From Rubinisphaera margarita (lineage in GTDB: Bacteria > Planctomycetota > Planctomycetia > Planctomycetales > Planctomycetaceae), in assembly GCF_022267515.1 (NCBI RefSeq), contig NZ_JAKFGB010000009.1:744001-808000 (forward strand): 64,000 nucleotides of DNA, given 5' to 3'. The position numbers and the translations under genes were made by a program. The notes below the pieces were generated by a model. The model searched no databases. It had not been told where the DNA came from and saw nothing but the letters and a program-made list of their open reading frames with translations. Positions 8,802 through 16,858 of this stretch are shown here, piece after piece. Positions within the stretch are counted from its first letter, which is position 1. Each line of letters opens with the position of its first letter.

Positions 8802-10868
8802 TTAACGGTACTGCGGAACCACCTCAGGCAGCGAGCTCATCGGCAGGGGCTGGTTCGCGGGCGCGTTCTGGGACGACGGGTTTGTCGGAACGGTGCTCGG
8901 CGGCGTGGCGCGACGATGGACGACAACTTCGCTCGTGTTCGAGCCGTTGTGAGCCTGCGGAGAGTGAGGCCACTGCTGTGGCGTGTTCCCGGCAGGTTCG
9001 ATCTGCGGGGTCGTCTGTCCCCAGATATCTCCGTTCGGCTGAGAGGACGAGTCCAGCCAAGGCGTGTTTCCGTTCGATGCCGGAGTGTTCGACGGGCTCG
9101 GTGCGTTCTGTCCATTCTGTGGCATGTTCAGAGTCGGCGTGGCGGGAGTCTGCGTATGCGGCCAGTCGCGAATCGCGGTGCCAGATGCCGCCTGAACGTT
9201 GTTGCCCTGCTGACCATTCACCTGCTGCACACCGGTGCCGCTCGGATCGGCGATCGGATTCTGTTGATGCAGCCCATACTGGACTGGGGGCATCTGCGGC
9301 GCATTCATCGCGGGCATGGAGGGCGAGGTCGCTTCGGCGAGCGGTGTGGTGATCGGTTCGGTTTCGATCTGCGGCCGCTGGCTGCCCGGCATCGCGACGG
9401 ACGTGCCACTCTGAGCGCCCGAAGTGGTCTGAACGGGGAACATCTGACCGGGGCCGGCGTTCATGCCCATCTGCAGCGCCATGGACATCACATCCTGCTG
9501 AGGCGAAGAAGCGGCGGAACCGCGTCCAGCCGGATTGTAAGGCACGGTATTGACGGGGGGGTGTCCGGGCAGACTGGAACTGGTCAACTGTGGCGCCCCG
9601 CCAACAGGCATGCGGGTCGCCGGGAGTGTGTTCATTTCCGGAGGAGTCGGTACCGCGGCCTGCGTCTGTTGAGCCGTGGATGTTTCCGTATTCGGAGTCA
9701 GGCCAACGATCGCATAGTCATCGTACGGGTCAGGCGTCTGCGGCTGCTGAGCGGGCGGAGTCGCCGGCTGGCTGGCGATCGGAGTCGTCTGCGGCATCTG
9801 CTGCATGTATGGAGATTGCGGCAACTGATCCGCCGGGTTCTGCGGAGTGCTTCCCGGCTGATTCTGAGCAACCTGCTGTGGAGACTGCATGGGCAGATGT
9901 CCGGGAACCGATGAGGTCTGCCGGGTTTGCCCTTGGTAGGACGGCATGTTTTGAGCGACGTTAGGCATCGCTGCGGCCTGTTGAGTCGGGGCTGGTTTCT
10001 GCTGAGGGCGACTCTGCTGTTGCATACGCTGCTGCTCGAACTCGGCGTCGATCTGAGCGAACACATTATTGATCTGATCGGCCGGGATTTCCCGAGGATC
10101 GAGCTGCGAAATATCATTGGGCAGCTTCTTCCGGGGAGTCGTCGGGTTCTGCGCTACGGGCAACTGCTGGAAGCTCTGCTGTCCGTCGCGGTTACCGGAA
10201 CCTTCCTGCGGCCGGTTGTTGCTGGCCAGCTGCATTTGATCAGCGCCCGCGGGGCGACCTTTGGGGAACAGGCGAGCGATATTCGCCTGGGCTTCTTCTT
10301 CGGGACCGGCCTGACGGAACAGAGCCAGGGCCCCGTCGTAATCGCCTTCTTTGGCCAAAATTCCGGCGAGGTTCAGCAGGCTGGCCTGATGATTCGGATC
10401 GATCTTGAGCGCCTTCTCGAGAAAGCGGCGACTGTCTTTGGTGCGATTCTGCAGCAGATACGAGTAGCCGAGATCACAGGCGATGTTGGCATCGTCCGGT
10501 TCAAGTCGAAGAGCCGCGAGATAGTGAATCTCTGCAGCCTGATAGTCTTTCTGCTTATCGCCGATATATCCGAGTCGGTGATGGGCCGCTCCGTTTTCAG
10601 GATCGGCCTGAACGACCTCCAGAAAATGCTTGCGGGCTGATTTGTAGTTCCCGTTCTTCAGATCGGCTTCTCCCTTGGCGAAGGCATCACCGGTTCCGGT
10701 TGGCTTGGCGGCCGGAATGACCCGGCTGGCTTCCGCGGTCTGATCGAAGCTGTGCGTCGACTTCGGCCGAAACGGATTCCGGGCCCAGCTCATGGGATTC
10801 GTGTTTGCAGACTGGCAGCCAGTTAGCAGGCAGCCGCTACAGGCCAGAATCAGGAGAGATCGTTTCAT
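8802..10868 (-). CDS. TPR-repeat lipoprotein with Pro/Gln-rich tail
   Basis: 688 residues. A classical lipoprotein signal (MKRSLLILACSGCLLTGC, Cys 18) indicates membrane anchoring after export. Residues about 60-190 contain tetratricopeptide repeats, with recognisable units such as NGAAHHRLGYIGDKQKDYQ, NIACDLGYSYLLQNRTKDS and ASLLNLAGILAKEGDYDGA. Everything after about residue 215 is low-complexity sequence rich in Pro, Gln, Asn, Thr and Met, probably disordered. TPR proteins usually scaffold complexes; the partner cannot be told from context, since the neighbours are unrelated and point the other way. Function unknown beyond a likely envelope scaffold. Confidence 0.85.
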   Translation of the reverse strand: MKRSLLILACSGCLLTGCQSANTNPMSWARNPFRPKSTHSFDQTAEASRVIPAAKPTGTGDAFAKGEADLKNGNYKSARKHFLEVVQADPENGAAHHRLGYIGDKQKDYQAAEIHYLAALRLEPDDANIACDLGYSYLLQNRTKDSRRFLEKALKIDPNHQASLLNLAGILAKEGDYDGALALFRQAGPEEEAQANIARLFPKGRPAGADQMQLASNNRPQEGSGNRDGQQSFQQLPVAQNPTTPRKKLPNDISQLDPREIPADQINNVFAQIDAEFEQQRMQQQSRPQQKPAPTQQAAAMPNVAQNMPSYQGQTRQTSSVPGHLPMQSPQQVAQNQPGSTPQNPADQLPQSPYMQQMPQTTPIASQPATPPAQQPQTPDPYDDYAIVGLTPNTETSTAQQTQAAVPTPPEMNTLPATRMPVGGAPQLTSSSLPGHPPVNTVPYNPAGRGSAASSPQQDVMSMALQMGMNAGPGQMFPVQTTSGAQSGTSVAMPGSQRPQIETEPITTPLAEATSPSMPAMNAPQMPPVQYGLHQQNPIADPSGTGVQQVNGQQGNNVQAASGTAIRDWPHTQTPATPTLNMPQNGQNAPSPSNTPASNGNTPWLDSSSQPNGDIWGQTTPQIEPAGNTPQQWPHSPQAHNGSNTSEVVVHRRATPPSTVPTNPSSQNAPANQPLPMSSLPEVVPQYR

Positions 10869-11184
10869 AATCGTTCCACGGATCGGGGAACAGGTCGTTC
10901 ATGAGACGGTCGAACATCAACCGAAATCGTCAGATTAGAGCGCATGATGAGCCGGAATCGGCTCTGCAACCGCGTCGTATAACGGAAATGGCGGCCGGGT
11001 GTCGAGGTGAGTGCCAAATCGGCTCCCCAGAGCCCAAATCAGGCCCGCTTCTGTAAAATTTACAGAGGCCTCCTCCAGGAAGTTCCGTAGCCGGCACTCA
11101 CGGCCCGATGCCGTAGCCGTCCATTTGCAGGCTGGAAGAAACACAGCCGTACCCCTCCGCTTCAGGTCGAGATAGAACGGGTGG

Positions 11185-11276
11185 CCCGCCCGTGACAAGC
11201 CTGAAACTCCCCCAGCCTGCAGACTTCCCAACCCGAAACGTCAGTGAGGAAGAGCGACGTCGGACGCGCAGCTGGC
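11185..11276 (+). repeat. Repeat G copy 1
   Basis: About 92 bp matched by 11504-11597, more than 80% identical by eye. The core is ACTTCCCAACCCGAAACGTC followed by AGTGAGG and a GACGT-GACGCGCAG-TGGCC tail. Direct orientation, start-to-start spacing about 320 bp. Confidence 0.75.
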
Positions 11277-11294
11277 CCTCTCTCACGCCAGCAG

Positions 11295-11320
11295 GGTGGC
11301 ACAGACATTCCTGTCTGTGC
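11295..11320 (+). repeat. REP-like hairpin, family B, single arm
   Basis: GGTGGC followed directly by the near-perfect hairpin ACAGACATTCCTGTCTGT. It matches the arms of the paired elements at 50836-50987 and 52984-53137, but no inverted partner lies nearby. A second hairpin with the same head but a different stem (CCCGTCCGCC / GGCGGGCGGG) follows at 11376-11403. Confidence 0.8.
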
Positions 11321-11503
11321 GTCAAAGGACGTGACTCCAGTGAAGACACCATCTCATGAGAGTTCCGGACATCAGGGTGGCCCGTCCGCCTCGGCGGGCG
11401 GGTCGCGCCAGCGACAAGAGGCCGCACCATCCGCGTCTTGTTCAGCGAAATCATCCGGTCCCGACGAAATCGCATCCATGGCGCGAACTCTTGTGACGTC
11501 ATC

Positions 11504-11597
11504 CCCCGTCCGTGATATGCCTGAAACTCTCCCAGTCTGCACACTTCCCAACCCGAAACGTCAGTGAGGGAAATCGACGTCCGACGCGCAGCCGGCC
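11504..11597 (+). repeat. Repeat G copy 2
   Basis: Second copy of the direct repeat at 11185-11276, ending about 70 bp before the DUF58 start codon. Differences from copy 1 are scattered point substitutions, which suggests an old duplication and not recent spread. Confidence 0.75.
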
Positions 11598-11669
11598 TCG
11601 TTCCAGCCTACGAATTGTCGGACAATCCTGTAAGATGCGTGGACCGCACTCTTTCAGCTGAGACACCTC

Positions 11670-12566
11670 ATGGCCAATGCCGAGCAGTATCTGAAACCGG
11701 AAGTGATCCGCAATGTCGCCCGGCTCGATCTTCGGGCCCGCTTCATTGTCGAGGGCTTTCTGAGCGGCCTGCATGCCAGCCCGTTTCATGGCTTCAGCGT
11801 CGAATTCAGCGAACACCGCCGATACTCCACCGGCGATGATCCCAAGGACATCGACTGGCTCGTCTACGCCAAAACCGACCGGTACTACGTCAAGAAATAC
11901 CAGGCCGAGACGAACATCACCGGCTATCTGCTGCTCGATCTTTCGGAAAGCATGGGCTACACCTTCCGGCAGGAACTCTCCAAGTTCGAGTACGCCGTTT
12001 CCCTCGCGGCTGCACTGGCTTACATGATGATCCACCAGCAGGATCCGGTCGGGCTGGTCACCTTCGACGAGAAACTGCAGACGATTTTGGGAGCCAAGAG
12101 CCGGCGGTCTCAGCTGGCCAGTATTCTGGCCCTGCTCGCCCGGGCCAAACCGACCGGGACAACCGATGTTGCCCAGGCTCTGCAGTTGTTCGCCCCGATG
12201 ATTCGGCACAAGAGCCTCGTGATGCTCTTTTCCGATCTGCTGGTCGATCCCGAGCCCGTCATGCAGTCGCTGCGACGGCTGAGGCACGCCGGGCACGATG
12301 TCATCATCTTTCATATTCTCGACGAAGCCGAGGTCAGCTTCCCCTTCAGCGGCTCGGTCGCTCTCCGCGATCCGGAAACCAATGACGAGATGAAGTTCGA
12401 CGCCTCCGGCATTCGTCAGGACTATCTCGACGCCGTGCAGGCTCTCCGCGAACAGTACCGTCAAGAATGCCTCACGATGGGCGTCGATTACGTCCCTCTC
12501 GACACCAGCCTCCGCTTCGACAAAGCCCTCGTCGAATACCTCTCCCAGCGCCAGGCCCGTTTCTAA
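11670..12566 (+). CDS. DUF58 domain protein (von Willebrand A-like)
   Basis: 298 residues. Members of DUF58 are vWA-like proteins often encoded with MoxR AAA ATPases; here no MoxR gene is adjacent. Family hallmarks are FHGFSVEFSEHRRYSTGDDPKDIDW (given in part: the YSTGDDPKDIDW segment at about 51-62) and a MIDAS-like metal site DLSESMG at about 93-99. The protein has no membrane segments, unlike long DUF58 members, so it is the short cytoplasmic form. The start ATG lacks a strong Shine-Dalgarno but no better start exists before the family homology begins. The downstream 400 bp are repeat elements, so it is probably monocistronic. Confidence 0.9.
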   Translation: MANAEQYLKPEVIRNVARLDLRARFIVEGFLSGLHASPFHGFSVEFSEHRRYSTGDDPKDIDWLVYAKTDRYYVKKYQAETNITGYLLLDLSESMGYTFRQELSKFEYAVSLAAALAYMMIHQQDPVGLVTFDEKLQTILGAKSRRSQLASILALLARAKPTGTTDVAQALQLFAPMIRHKSLVMLFSDLLVDPEPVMQSLRRLRHAGHDVIIFHILDEAEVSFPFSGSVALRDPETNDEMKFDASGIRQDYLDAVQALREQYRQECLTMGVDYVPLDTSLRFDKALVEYLSQRQARF

Positions 12567-12571
12567 ACACT

Positions 12572-12690
12572 GCACTGGCGAGGCACTGGCGAGGCACTGA
12601 CGTGCTTTGTTGCAGTGGATCGTCGGGGGGAGACGAGAGCGTTTCGCTGCGGAACGCTTCCTGGGTGCCACTGGCGTCTCGCCAGTGCGA
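12572..12690. repeat. Palindromic element H (GGTGCC-headed hairpin)
   Basis: Starts six bases after the DUF58 stop. The left part is a tandem CACTGGCGAGG-type repeat. The right part is GGTGC followed by CACTGGCG-TCT-CGCCAGTG, a perfect 8-bp stem. The middle contains another stem, AGCGTT / AACGCT. The layout recalls the GGTGGC-headed units elsewhere in the window, with the head one base different. Confidence 0.6.
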
Positions 12691-12715
12691 TTCGGCCAAC
12701 GACGGTTTCTCAGGC

Positions 12716-12853
12716 CTCACGCCAAGGCGCCAAGCCGCAAAGAAGCCGAGAAAGGTTTTCTCTAGATCCTCGCCGACAGCTCGACATGAACCAGTTTGTT
12801 CTGCTGCTGGAGAAGTCTCCCTCTTCCTTTGCGCCTTGGCGGCTTGGCGTGAG
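12716..12853. repeat. Inverted-repeat element I, 138 bp
   Basis: Terminal 27-bp inverted repeats: the left begins CTCACGCCAAGGCGCCAAG and the right ends GGCTTGGCGTGAG; 25 of 27 positions pair, the exceptions being two swapped C/G positions. Similar G/C-rich 'GCCAAGGCGCCAAG' repeats occur in many bacterial genomes. No coding frame inside; it is MITE-like in form. Confidence 0.7.
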
Positions 12854-12971
12854 TCCTACTCATTCCCCAAGCCCAACGCATCCCGGAATCGGGGTTGTCA
12901 GAAATCGGCTGATCAGGCACACTTCCGCGCTCTCCACTGCCGTCTGGTGGCTGGTTTCTGTCCTTTCCGAT

Positions 12972-13571
12972 GTGATTCATGGTGTGACGCGCGTGTTCCT
13001 CCTGTTGATTCTGTTTTCCATCTTCTCCGGATGCTCTTCCCAGAAGTGGCGTTCGCGAGGGGACTCGTTACGTGGTGCGGACGCCGCTCCGATCGCCAAT
13101 CCGCTCGTGATTCCGGCGGCTTCGCAGGAAGACGCCTGGGAGCGTTCGATCGATGTGTTGCACGCCTTTCACTTTGAAATCGAACGCGAAAACCGTCAGG
13201 CCCGCACGATCGAAACCCGTTACCGGGTCGGCTCGGGACTCCTGGAGCCGTGGCATCGGGAATCGGTCGGCTGGGAGAACCGGCTCGAAAGCACGCTCCA
13301 ATCGATTCGTCGCAAGGTGGTCGTGACCGTCACGCCGGTGAAGGAAGGCAAGCACCCGCAATACGCAATCCAGGTCGTCGCGCTCAAGGAGCAGGAAGAT
13401 ATTGACGCCCTGACCGCCAATTCGCCGGGCGGAGCCACCTTTCAGGAAACCTCCCCGCTGAAACGCGATTTGACACCCGTCCTCGGCCAGTCCCGCCCCT
13501 CCGGCTGGATTCCCCAGGGCCGCGACCTCGAACTCGAACGCGCTATCCTCGTCCAGCTCCGCCAGGACTGA
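12972..13571 (+). CDS. Small lipoprotein, unknown function
   Basis: About 199 residues from the proposed GTG start at 12972 (GTG codons at 12984 and 12993 are alternatives). The frame is open further upstream, but that stretch is repeat DNA, so I reject the longer start. A hydrophobic segment (RVFLLLILFSIFSGC) ends in a lipobox with Cys at about 21, so export and lipidation are expected. The mature part (WERSIDVLHAFHFEIERENR, then ARTIETRYRVGSGLLEPW) resembles planctomycete lipoproteins with no known function. The C-terminus is rich in charged residues. No partner gene is evident. Confidence 0.75.
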   Translation: MIHGVTRVFLLLILFSIFSGCSSQKWRSRGDSLRGADAAPIANPLVIPAASQEDAWERSIDVLHAFHFEIERENRQARTIETRYRVGSGLLEPWHRESVGWENRLESTLQSIRRKVVVTVTPVKEGKHPQYAIQVVALKEQEDIDALTANSPGGATFQETSPLKRDLTPVLGQSRPSGWIPQGRDLELERAILVQLRQD

Positions 13572-13680
13572 CTGCCGCAGGTGTTTTTTTGCCTCTCCCT
13601 GGCGCCTACCACCTGACGCCCAGCGTCTATCGCCTAACCCCCAGCATTGACACCCCGGGGGATTCTCCCACAATCGGGTC

Positions 13681-14556
13681 ATGCACGATTCAGAATTCAA
13701 GGCAGAAGTCGACCGGCTCATCGTCGGTTGTGGATATTTAGGCAGCCGCGTCGCGGCCGCATGGCAACAAGAGGGACTTTCGGTCGCGGCAACAACCCGC
13801 TCCCCGGCGAAAGCCTCGGAGTTCGTCGCGAAGGGGATTCTTCCCATCGTCTGCGACGTCCTCGATCCGAAAACGCTCAGCTGGCTCCCGCCCGCGAAAG
13901 CGGTCCTGCACGCGGTCGGTTACGACCGACAATCGGACCAGTCGATGCGGGAGGTCTACGTCGAAGGTCTGCGGAATCTGGTTGCTGCACTTCCGGAGCA
14001 GTCGCGACTGATTCATATTTCCAGCTCCAGCGTGTACGGACAAACCGACGGCGAAACGGTCGATGAGACCTCCGCCTGCGAACCGGCCCGGGAGAATGGA
14101 CAGATCTGCCTGGAAGCCGAGCAGCTTCTCAATGAGCGGGCGAACACGGTGATTCTCCGTCTGGCCGGCATCTACGGCCCAGAGCGGCTGCTGGCGCGAG
14201 CCGAGCAACTGGAGCAGAAAACGCCATTCGCTGGCAATCCGGACGCCTGGCTCAATCTCATCCACGTCGAGGACGCGGTTCAGGCGGTCATCGGGGCGGC
14301 CAGACGGGAGTTGCCCCATTCGTTGTATCTGGTGTCCGACAATGAACCGGTTACCCGCCGGGCGTACTACACTCGTCTGGCCGAGTTGCTGAATACGGCC
14401 GCACCGGTCTTTGATGCCGCAGCAGACGATCCGAAAGGAGACCGCGGACTTAACAAGCGCTGCTCCAATCAGCGTCTGCAGGCCGAACTTGTGCCGGAAC
14501 TGCGGTTCCCGACGATCGAACAGGGCCTCGTCGATGCCCTGCAACTCGAAGTCTGA
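13681..14556 (+). CDS. SDR-type NAD-dependent epimerase-like protein
   Basis: 291 residues with a Rossmann nucleotide-binding start, VDRLIVGCGYLGSRVA (GxGYxG-type motif at about residues 17-23). The conserved HISSSSVYG strand of extended short-chain dehydrogenases is present at about 103-111. The usual catalytic YxxxK is not evident: the expected region reads ENGQICLEAEQLL, so classical dehydrogenase or epimerase chemistry is uncertain. The fold resembles the YeeZ-type subgroup, whose substrate is unknown. ATG at 13681 follows a short spacer of C-rich sequence. It is probably cytoplasmic and monocistronic. Confidence 0.82.
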   Translation: MHDSEFKAEVDRLIVGCGYLGSRVAAAWQQEGLSVAATTRSPAKASEFVAKGILPIVCDVLDPKTLSWLPPAKAVLHAVGYDRQSDQSMREVYVEGLRNLVAALPEQSRLIHISSSSVYGQTDGETVDETSACEPARENGQICLEAEQLLNERANTVILRLAGIYGPERLLARAEQLEQKTPFAGNPDAWLNLIHVEDAVQAVIGAARRELPHSLYLVSDNEPVTRRAYYTRLAELLNTAAPVFDAAADDPKGDRGLNKRCSNQRLQAELVPELRFPTIEQGLVDALQLEV

Positions 14557-14662
14557 CGGACCCTGCGTCACGACTTCGGACAGATTGACTCCAGTTCAGT
14601 CGCCCGATAGCATCGGTACAGGAAACTTGCGTTGACCGGATGAACAGAAGGAGCAGACGCCG

Positions 14663-15175
14663 ATGCTGCGATCGAACCATTACGATGTGGCGTTTGAGGC
14701 GTATTTGCGAGAGAGGCGGACCGCTTACGTCGCGGTCGACGAGTCGCGGCGGGCCCTGCTGGCGGATGTTTCGCTGAAATCGATGGACTTCATCGTTTAT
14801 TCGCCTGGATCGACGAATCTGCTGGTCGATGTGAAAGGCCGCCGCCGGACGGGCGGACGCCGCTGGGAGAACTGGGCAACGGTCGAAGATATCGAGTGTC
14901 TGGCCAAATGGCAGGAGGTCTTCGGCGGCGATTTCCGCAGTCTGCTGGTCTTTGCCTACGAATCGGAACTCAATTCTGCCGGAGCCGGGTCTCGTTCGTT
15001 CGTCAATTTCCGTGAGAAACGGTATGATTTCTACGGCGTCTGGGTCGACGACTATCGGCAGGTGATGAAACAGCGGTCACCCCGGTGGCAGACGGTCTGG
15101 GTGCCAAAAGAGGCGTTCCGCGATTGCCGGTTCCCTCTGGAAACCGTACTCTCCGGTTCTGCGACGGCGCTTTAG
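14663..15175 (+). CDS. HYExAFE family protein
   Basis: 170 residues. The N-terminal motif NHYDVAFEAYLRERR (residues 5-19) is the family's namesake His-Tyr-Glu-x-Ala-Phe-Glu signature, here with Asp for the first Glu. Downstream, DFIVYSPGST followed by NLLVDVKGR (about 37-60) has the spacing of a PD-(D/E)xK nuclease core (Asp, then D-x-K on the next strand), so a restriction-nuclease-like fold is a reasonable inference. Function is not established. An AGAAGGAG Shine-Dalgarno lies upstream of the ATG. The TAG stop is supplied by the first bases of a repeat element. Confidence 0.85.
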   Translation: MLRSNHYDVAFEAYLRERRTAYVAVDESRRALLADVSLKSMDFIVYSPGSTNLLVDVKGRRRTGGRRWENWATVEDIECLAKWQEVFGGDFRSLLVFAYESELNSAGAGSRSFVNFREKRYDFYGVWVDDYRQVMKQRSPRWQTVWVPKEAFRDCRFPLETVLSGSATAL

Positions 15176-15268
15176 AGCGGGTCGCTCGATCGGAGCACCG
15201 CGTCGAGGGACATTTCCTGACGCGGGCCGGACGGCTCCACCTTTTATGAGAACGGCTTGAGCGACTCT
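15173..15268 (+). repeat. E element copy 5 (diverged, MITE-like)
   Basis: Diverged copy of the 104-bp element seen at 16693, 28477, 35145 and 60786. It begins TAGAGCGGGTCGCTC, whose TAG is the stop codon of the HYExAFE gene. It retains GCGGGCCGGACGG-TCCACC of the element's right half and ends near GAGCGACTCTTA. Alignment in the middle is weak. Confidence 0.55.
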
Positions 15269-15283
15269 TAACGGGATGCCACG

Positions 15284-15451
15284 ATGTTACTGACAACCAC
15301 CGCCCTGATTTCCCGACTGATGGTGATCGGTCCTGTGGTTGCACAGTCTTCCAATACGGGCGGCGGCATTCCGTGGATCGATCTGCTCCTCGTCCTGGCC
15401 GCCATCGGCGGGACGCTGTTCGCCGTCTGCCGTTCGGCCAACCGCCGCTGA
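15284..15451 (+). CDS. Small membrane protein, 55 residues
   Basis: ATG at 15284, TGA at 15449-15451, GGGA 9 nt upstream. The product has a weakly hydrophobic N-terminus ending in VVAQSSNTGGG, which could be a cleaved signal, then a clear membrane helix (WIDLLLVLAAIGGTLFAVC, residues 31-49) and a basic end (RSANRR). A helix followed by positive charges predicts a single-pass protein with its C-terminus inside. It sits 42 nt before the ketoacyl synthase start and probably shares its transcript. No family recognised; the topology and composition argue for a real gene. Confidence 0.6.
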   Translation: MLLTTTALISRLMVIGPVVAQSSNTGGGIPWIDLLLVLAAIGGTLFAVCRSANRR

Positions 15452-15493
15452 TCTTCAGGTCTCCAGAGCGCTGCGGCGAGTGAACGCGATCCC

Positions 15494-16663
15494 ATGACAG
15501 TCGCCCTGACCGGCATCGGACTCTGGACCCCCCTGGGAGTGGACCGCGAAACCAGCTGGCAGACACTGCTGTCCGGTTGCCGCCCGCAGAATTCCTCGCC
15601 GGTTCCTTCGACCCTGCCACTCGCTGAGGGGGCGTGCGATTTGCCTGGCAATTTGACGCTGCCGGAGCAACTGGCTCTCACCACCGTCCAGGAAGCGCTG
15701 ACCGACGCCGGCTGGACCGATCCCACCACCTTTCAGGAACACCGCTGGGGTTGTGTGGTTGGCACGAGCAAGGGCCCGCTCGAACTGTACCGCCCGGACA
15801 GTCCTCATCCGTTTCCCTCGCTCTGGCCCTCGGCTCCGCTGCAGCGAATCCTGCAGGAATACCCGCTGACCGGCCCGGCCCTCTGTCCGGTTTCCGCTTG
15901 CGCAACCGGACTTGATGCCGTGATTCGCGGGGCTCAGCTGATTGAGCAGGGGGAGTGTGATCTGGTGCTCGCCGGCAGTGTCGATGCCTCGATCAACGAT
16001 TTCGTCCGCTATTCGTACCGCCGCCTTGGGGTGCTGGCCCGCGAGGATCGCCCGGCCGAACAGGCCTGCCGTCCGTTCGATCGCGATCGTTCCGGGTTTG
16101 TCATCGGAGCCGGCGGCGCCATGTTCGTGCTGGCTCGCAACGAAGCGCCCTGGCAGCCGGCCGGCTCGGCCTATGGATACCTCGAACGCGCTCTGCAGTA
16201 CAACGATCCTTCAGGAATGACCCAGCTCGATCCGCAGGCCGGTGTGCTGACGCGGCTGCTGGGTGATCTGCTGATTCGCTCGGGGCGCCGGACGTCGGAC
16301 GTCGATGTGCTCAATCTGCACGGCACCGGAACAACGGCCAACGACCTCAGCGAAGCGACGGCGATCGGCCGCGTCTTCGGGAAGCCGGATCAACAGCCGT
16401 GGAGTACTGCCAGCAAGGGCGCCCATGGTCATCCCCTCGGGGCGGCCGGCAGCATGGAACTGGCATGGCTGCTGCTGGCCCTGCGCGATCAAATTCTCCC
16501 GCCGGTCTGGAATCTCTCAGAACTCGATCCCGCCTGTCCCATCCGCCCGGTGTTGAAACAACCGTTAACGGCGAGCATCGACTGCGGCCTCAAAATCTCC
16601 CTCGGCTTCGGCGGCCACCACAGCGCCGCCCTCATCACCCGCGGCGAACGAACCGGGAATTAG
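15494..16663 (+). CDS. Beta-ketoacyl-ACP synthase family protein
   Basis: 389 residues, thiolase fold, the condensing enzyme type that extends acyl chains on ACP. The active-site Cys lies in VSACATGLDAV (about 134-144), and the two histidines in NLHGTGTTANDLSE and KGAHGHPLGAAG (about 275 and 309), giving the Cys-His-His triad of the KAS I/II group. It is slightly shorter than FabF (about 410) and no acyl carrier protein, reductase or dehydratase gene is adjacent. It is therefore more likely a dedicated condensing enzyme than the housekeeping FabF. It lacks membrane segments. The upstream 55-residue membrane peptide is probably co-transcribed. Confidence 0.88.
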   Translation: MTVALTGIGLWTPLGVDRETSWQTLLSGCRPQNSSPVPSTLPLAEGACDLPGNLTLPEQLALTTVQEALTDAGWTDPTTFQEHRWGCVVGTSKGPLELYRPDSPHPFPSLWPSAPLQRILQEYPLTGPALCPVSACATGLDAVIRGAQLIEQGECDLVLAGSVDASINDFVRYSYRRLGVLAREDRPAEQACRPFDRDRSGFVIGAGGAMFVLARNEAPWQPAGSAYGYLERALQYNDPSGMTQLDPQAGVLTRLLGDLLIRSGRRTSDVDVLNLHGTGTTANDLSEATAIGRVFGKPDQQPWSTASKGAHGHPLGAAGSMELAWLLLALRDQILPPVWNLSELDPACPIRPVLKQPLTASIDCGLKISLGFGGHHSAALITRGERTGN

Positions 16664-16692
16664 ACGCAGGCGCAATGTCGCGTCGGTGCACT

Positions 16693-16796
16693 TAGAGCGG
16701 ATCGCTCTACCGGATGTCCGCGAATGAGCGTTGAATCGCCTGAAACGCTGCTTCTTTCGCGGACCGAACGGTTCCACCAAAAAGTAAACGGATCTA
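16693..16796 (+). repeat. E element copy 1, 104 bp, MITE-like
   Basis: Runs from TAGAGCGGATCGCTCTA to GTAAACGGATCTA. Three nested structures are visible: AGAGCG-GAT-CGCTCT at the left end, GTCCGCGAA / TTCGCGGAC across the middle, and AGCGTT / AACGCT inside that. It lies 30 bp after the ketoacyl synthase stop. Closely similar copies are at 35145-35248, 28477-28577 (inverted) and 60786-60889 (inverted). Confidence 0.85.
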
Positions 16797-16858
16797 GGTG
16801 CCTAAGATTCGTACCCTCTCCGTGAGTAACATCAGATGTTCCCGTCAATTTCAGTCAG

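Larger units (their letters stand above)
10869..11669. other. 801-bp spacer of repeat fragments, no genes
   Basis: Spacer between the divergent TPR lipoprotein and DUF58 genes. It holds a pair of approximately 92-bp direct repeats (11185-11276 and 11504-11597), a hairpin with the GGTGGC head at 11295-11320, and two further GGTGGCCCG-type units at 11179-11195 and 11376-11403. I find no credible coding sequence; short frames here are readings of the repeats. Confidence 0.7.

Noticed and set aside
12615..12971. N-terminal extension of the 12972 lipoprotein gene
   Set aside because: The upstream open frame runs through repeats H and I and would place the lipobox deep inside the protein.
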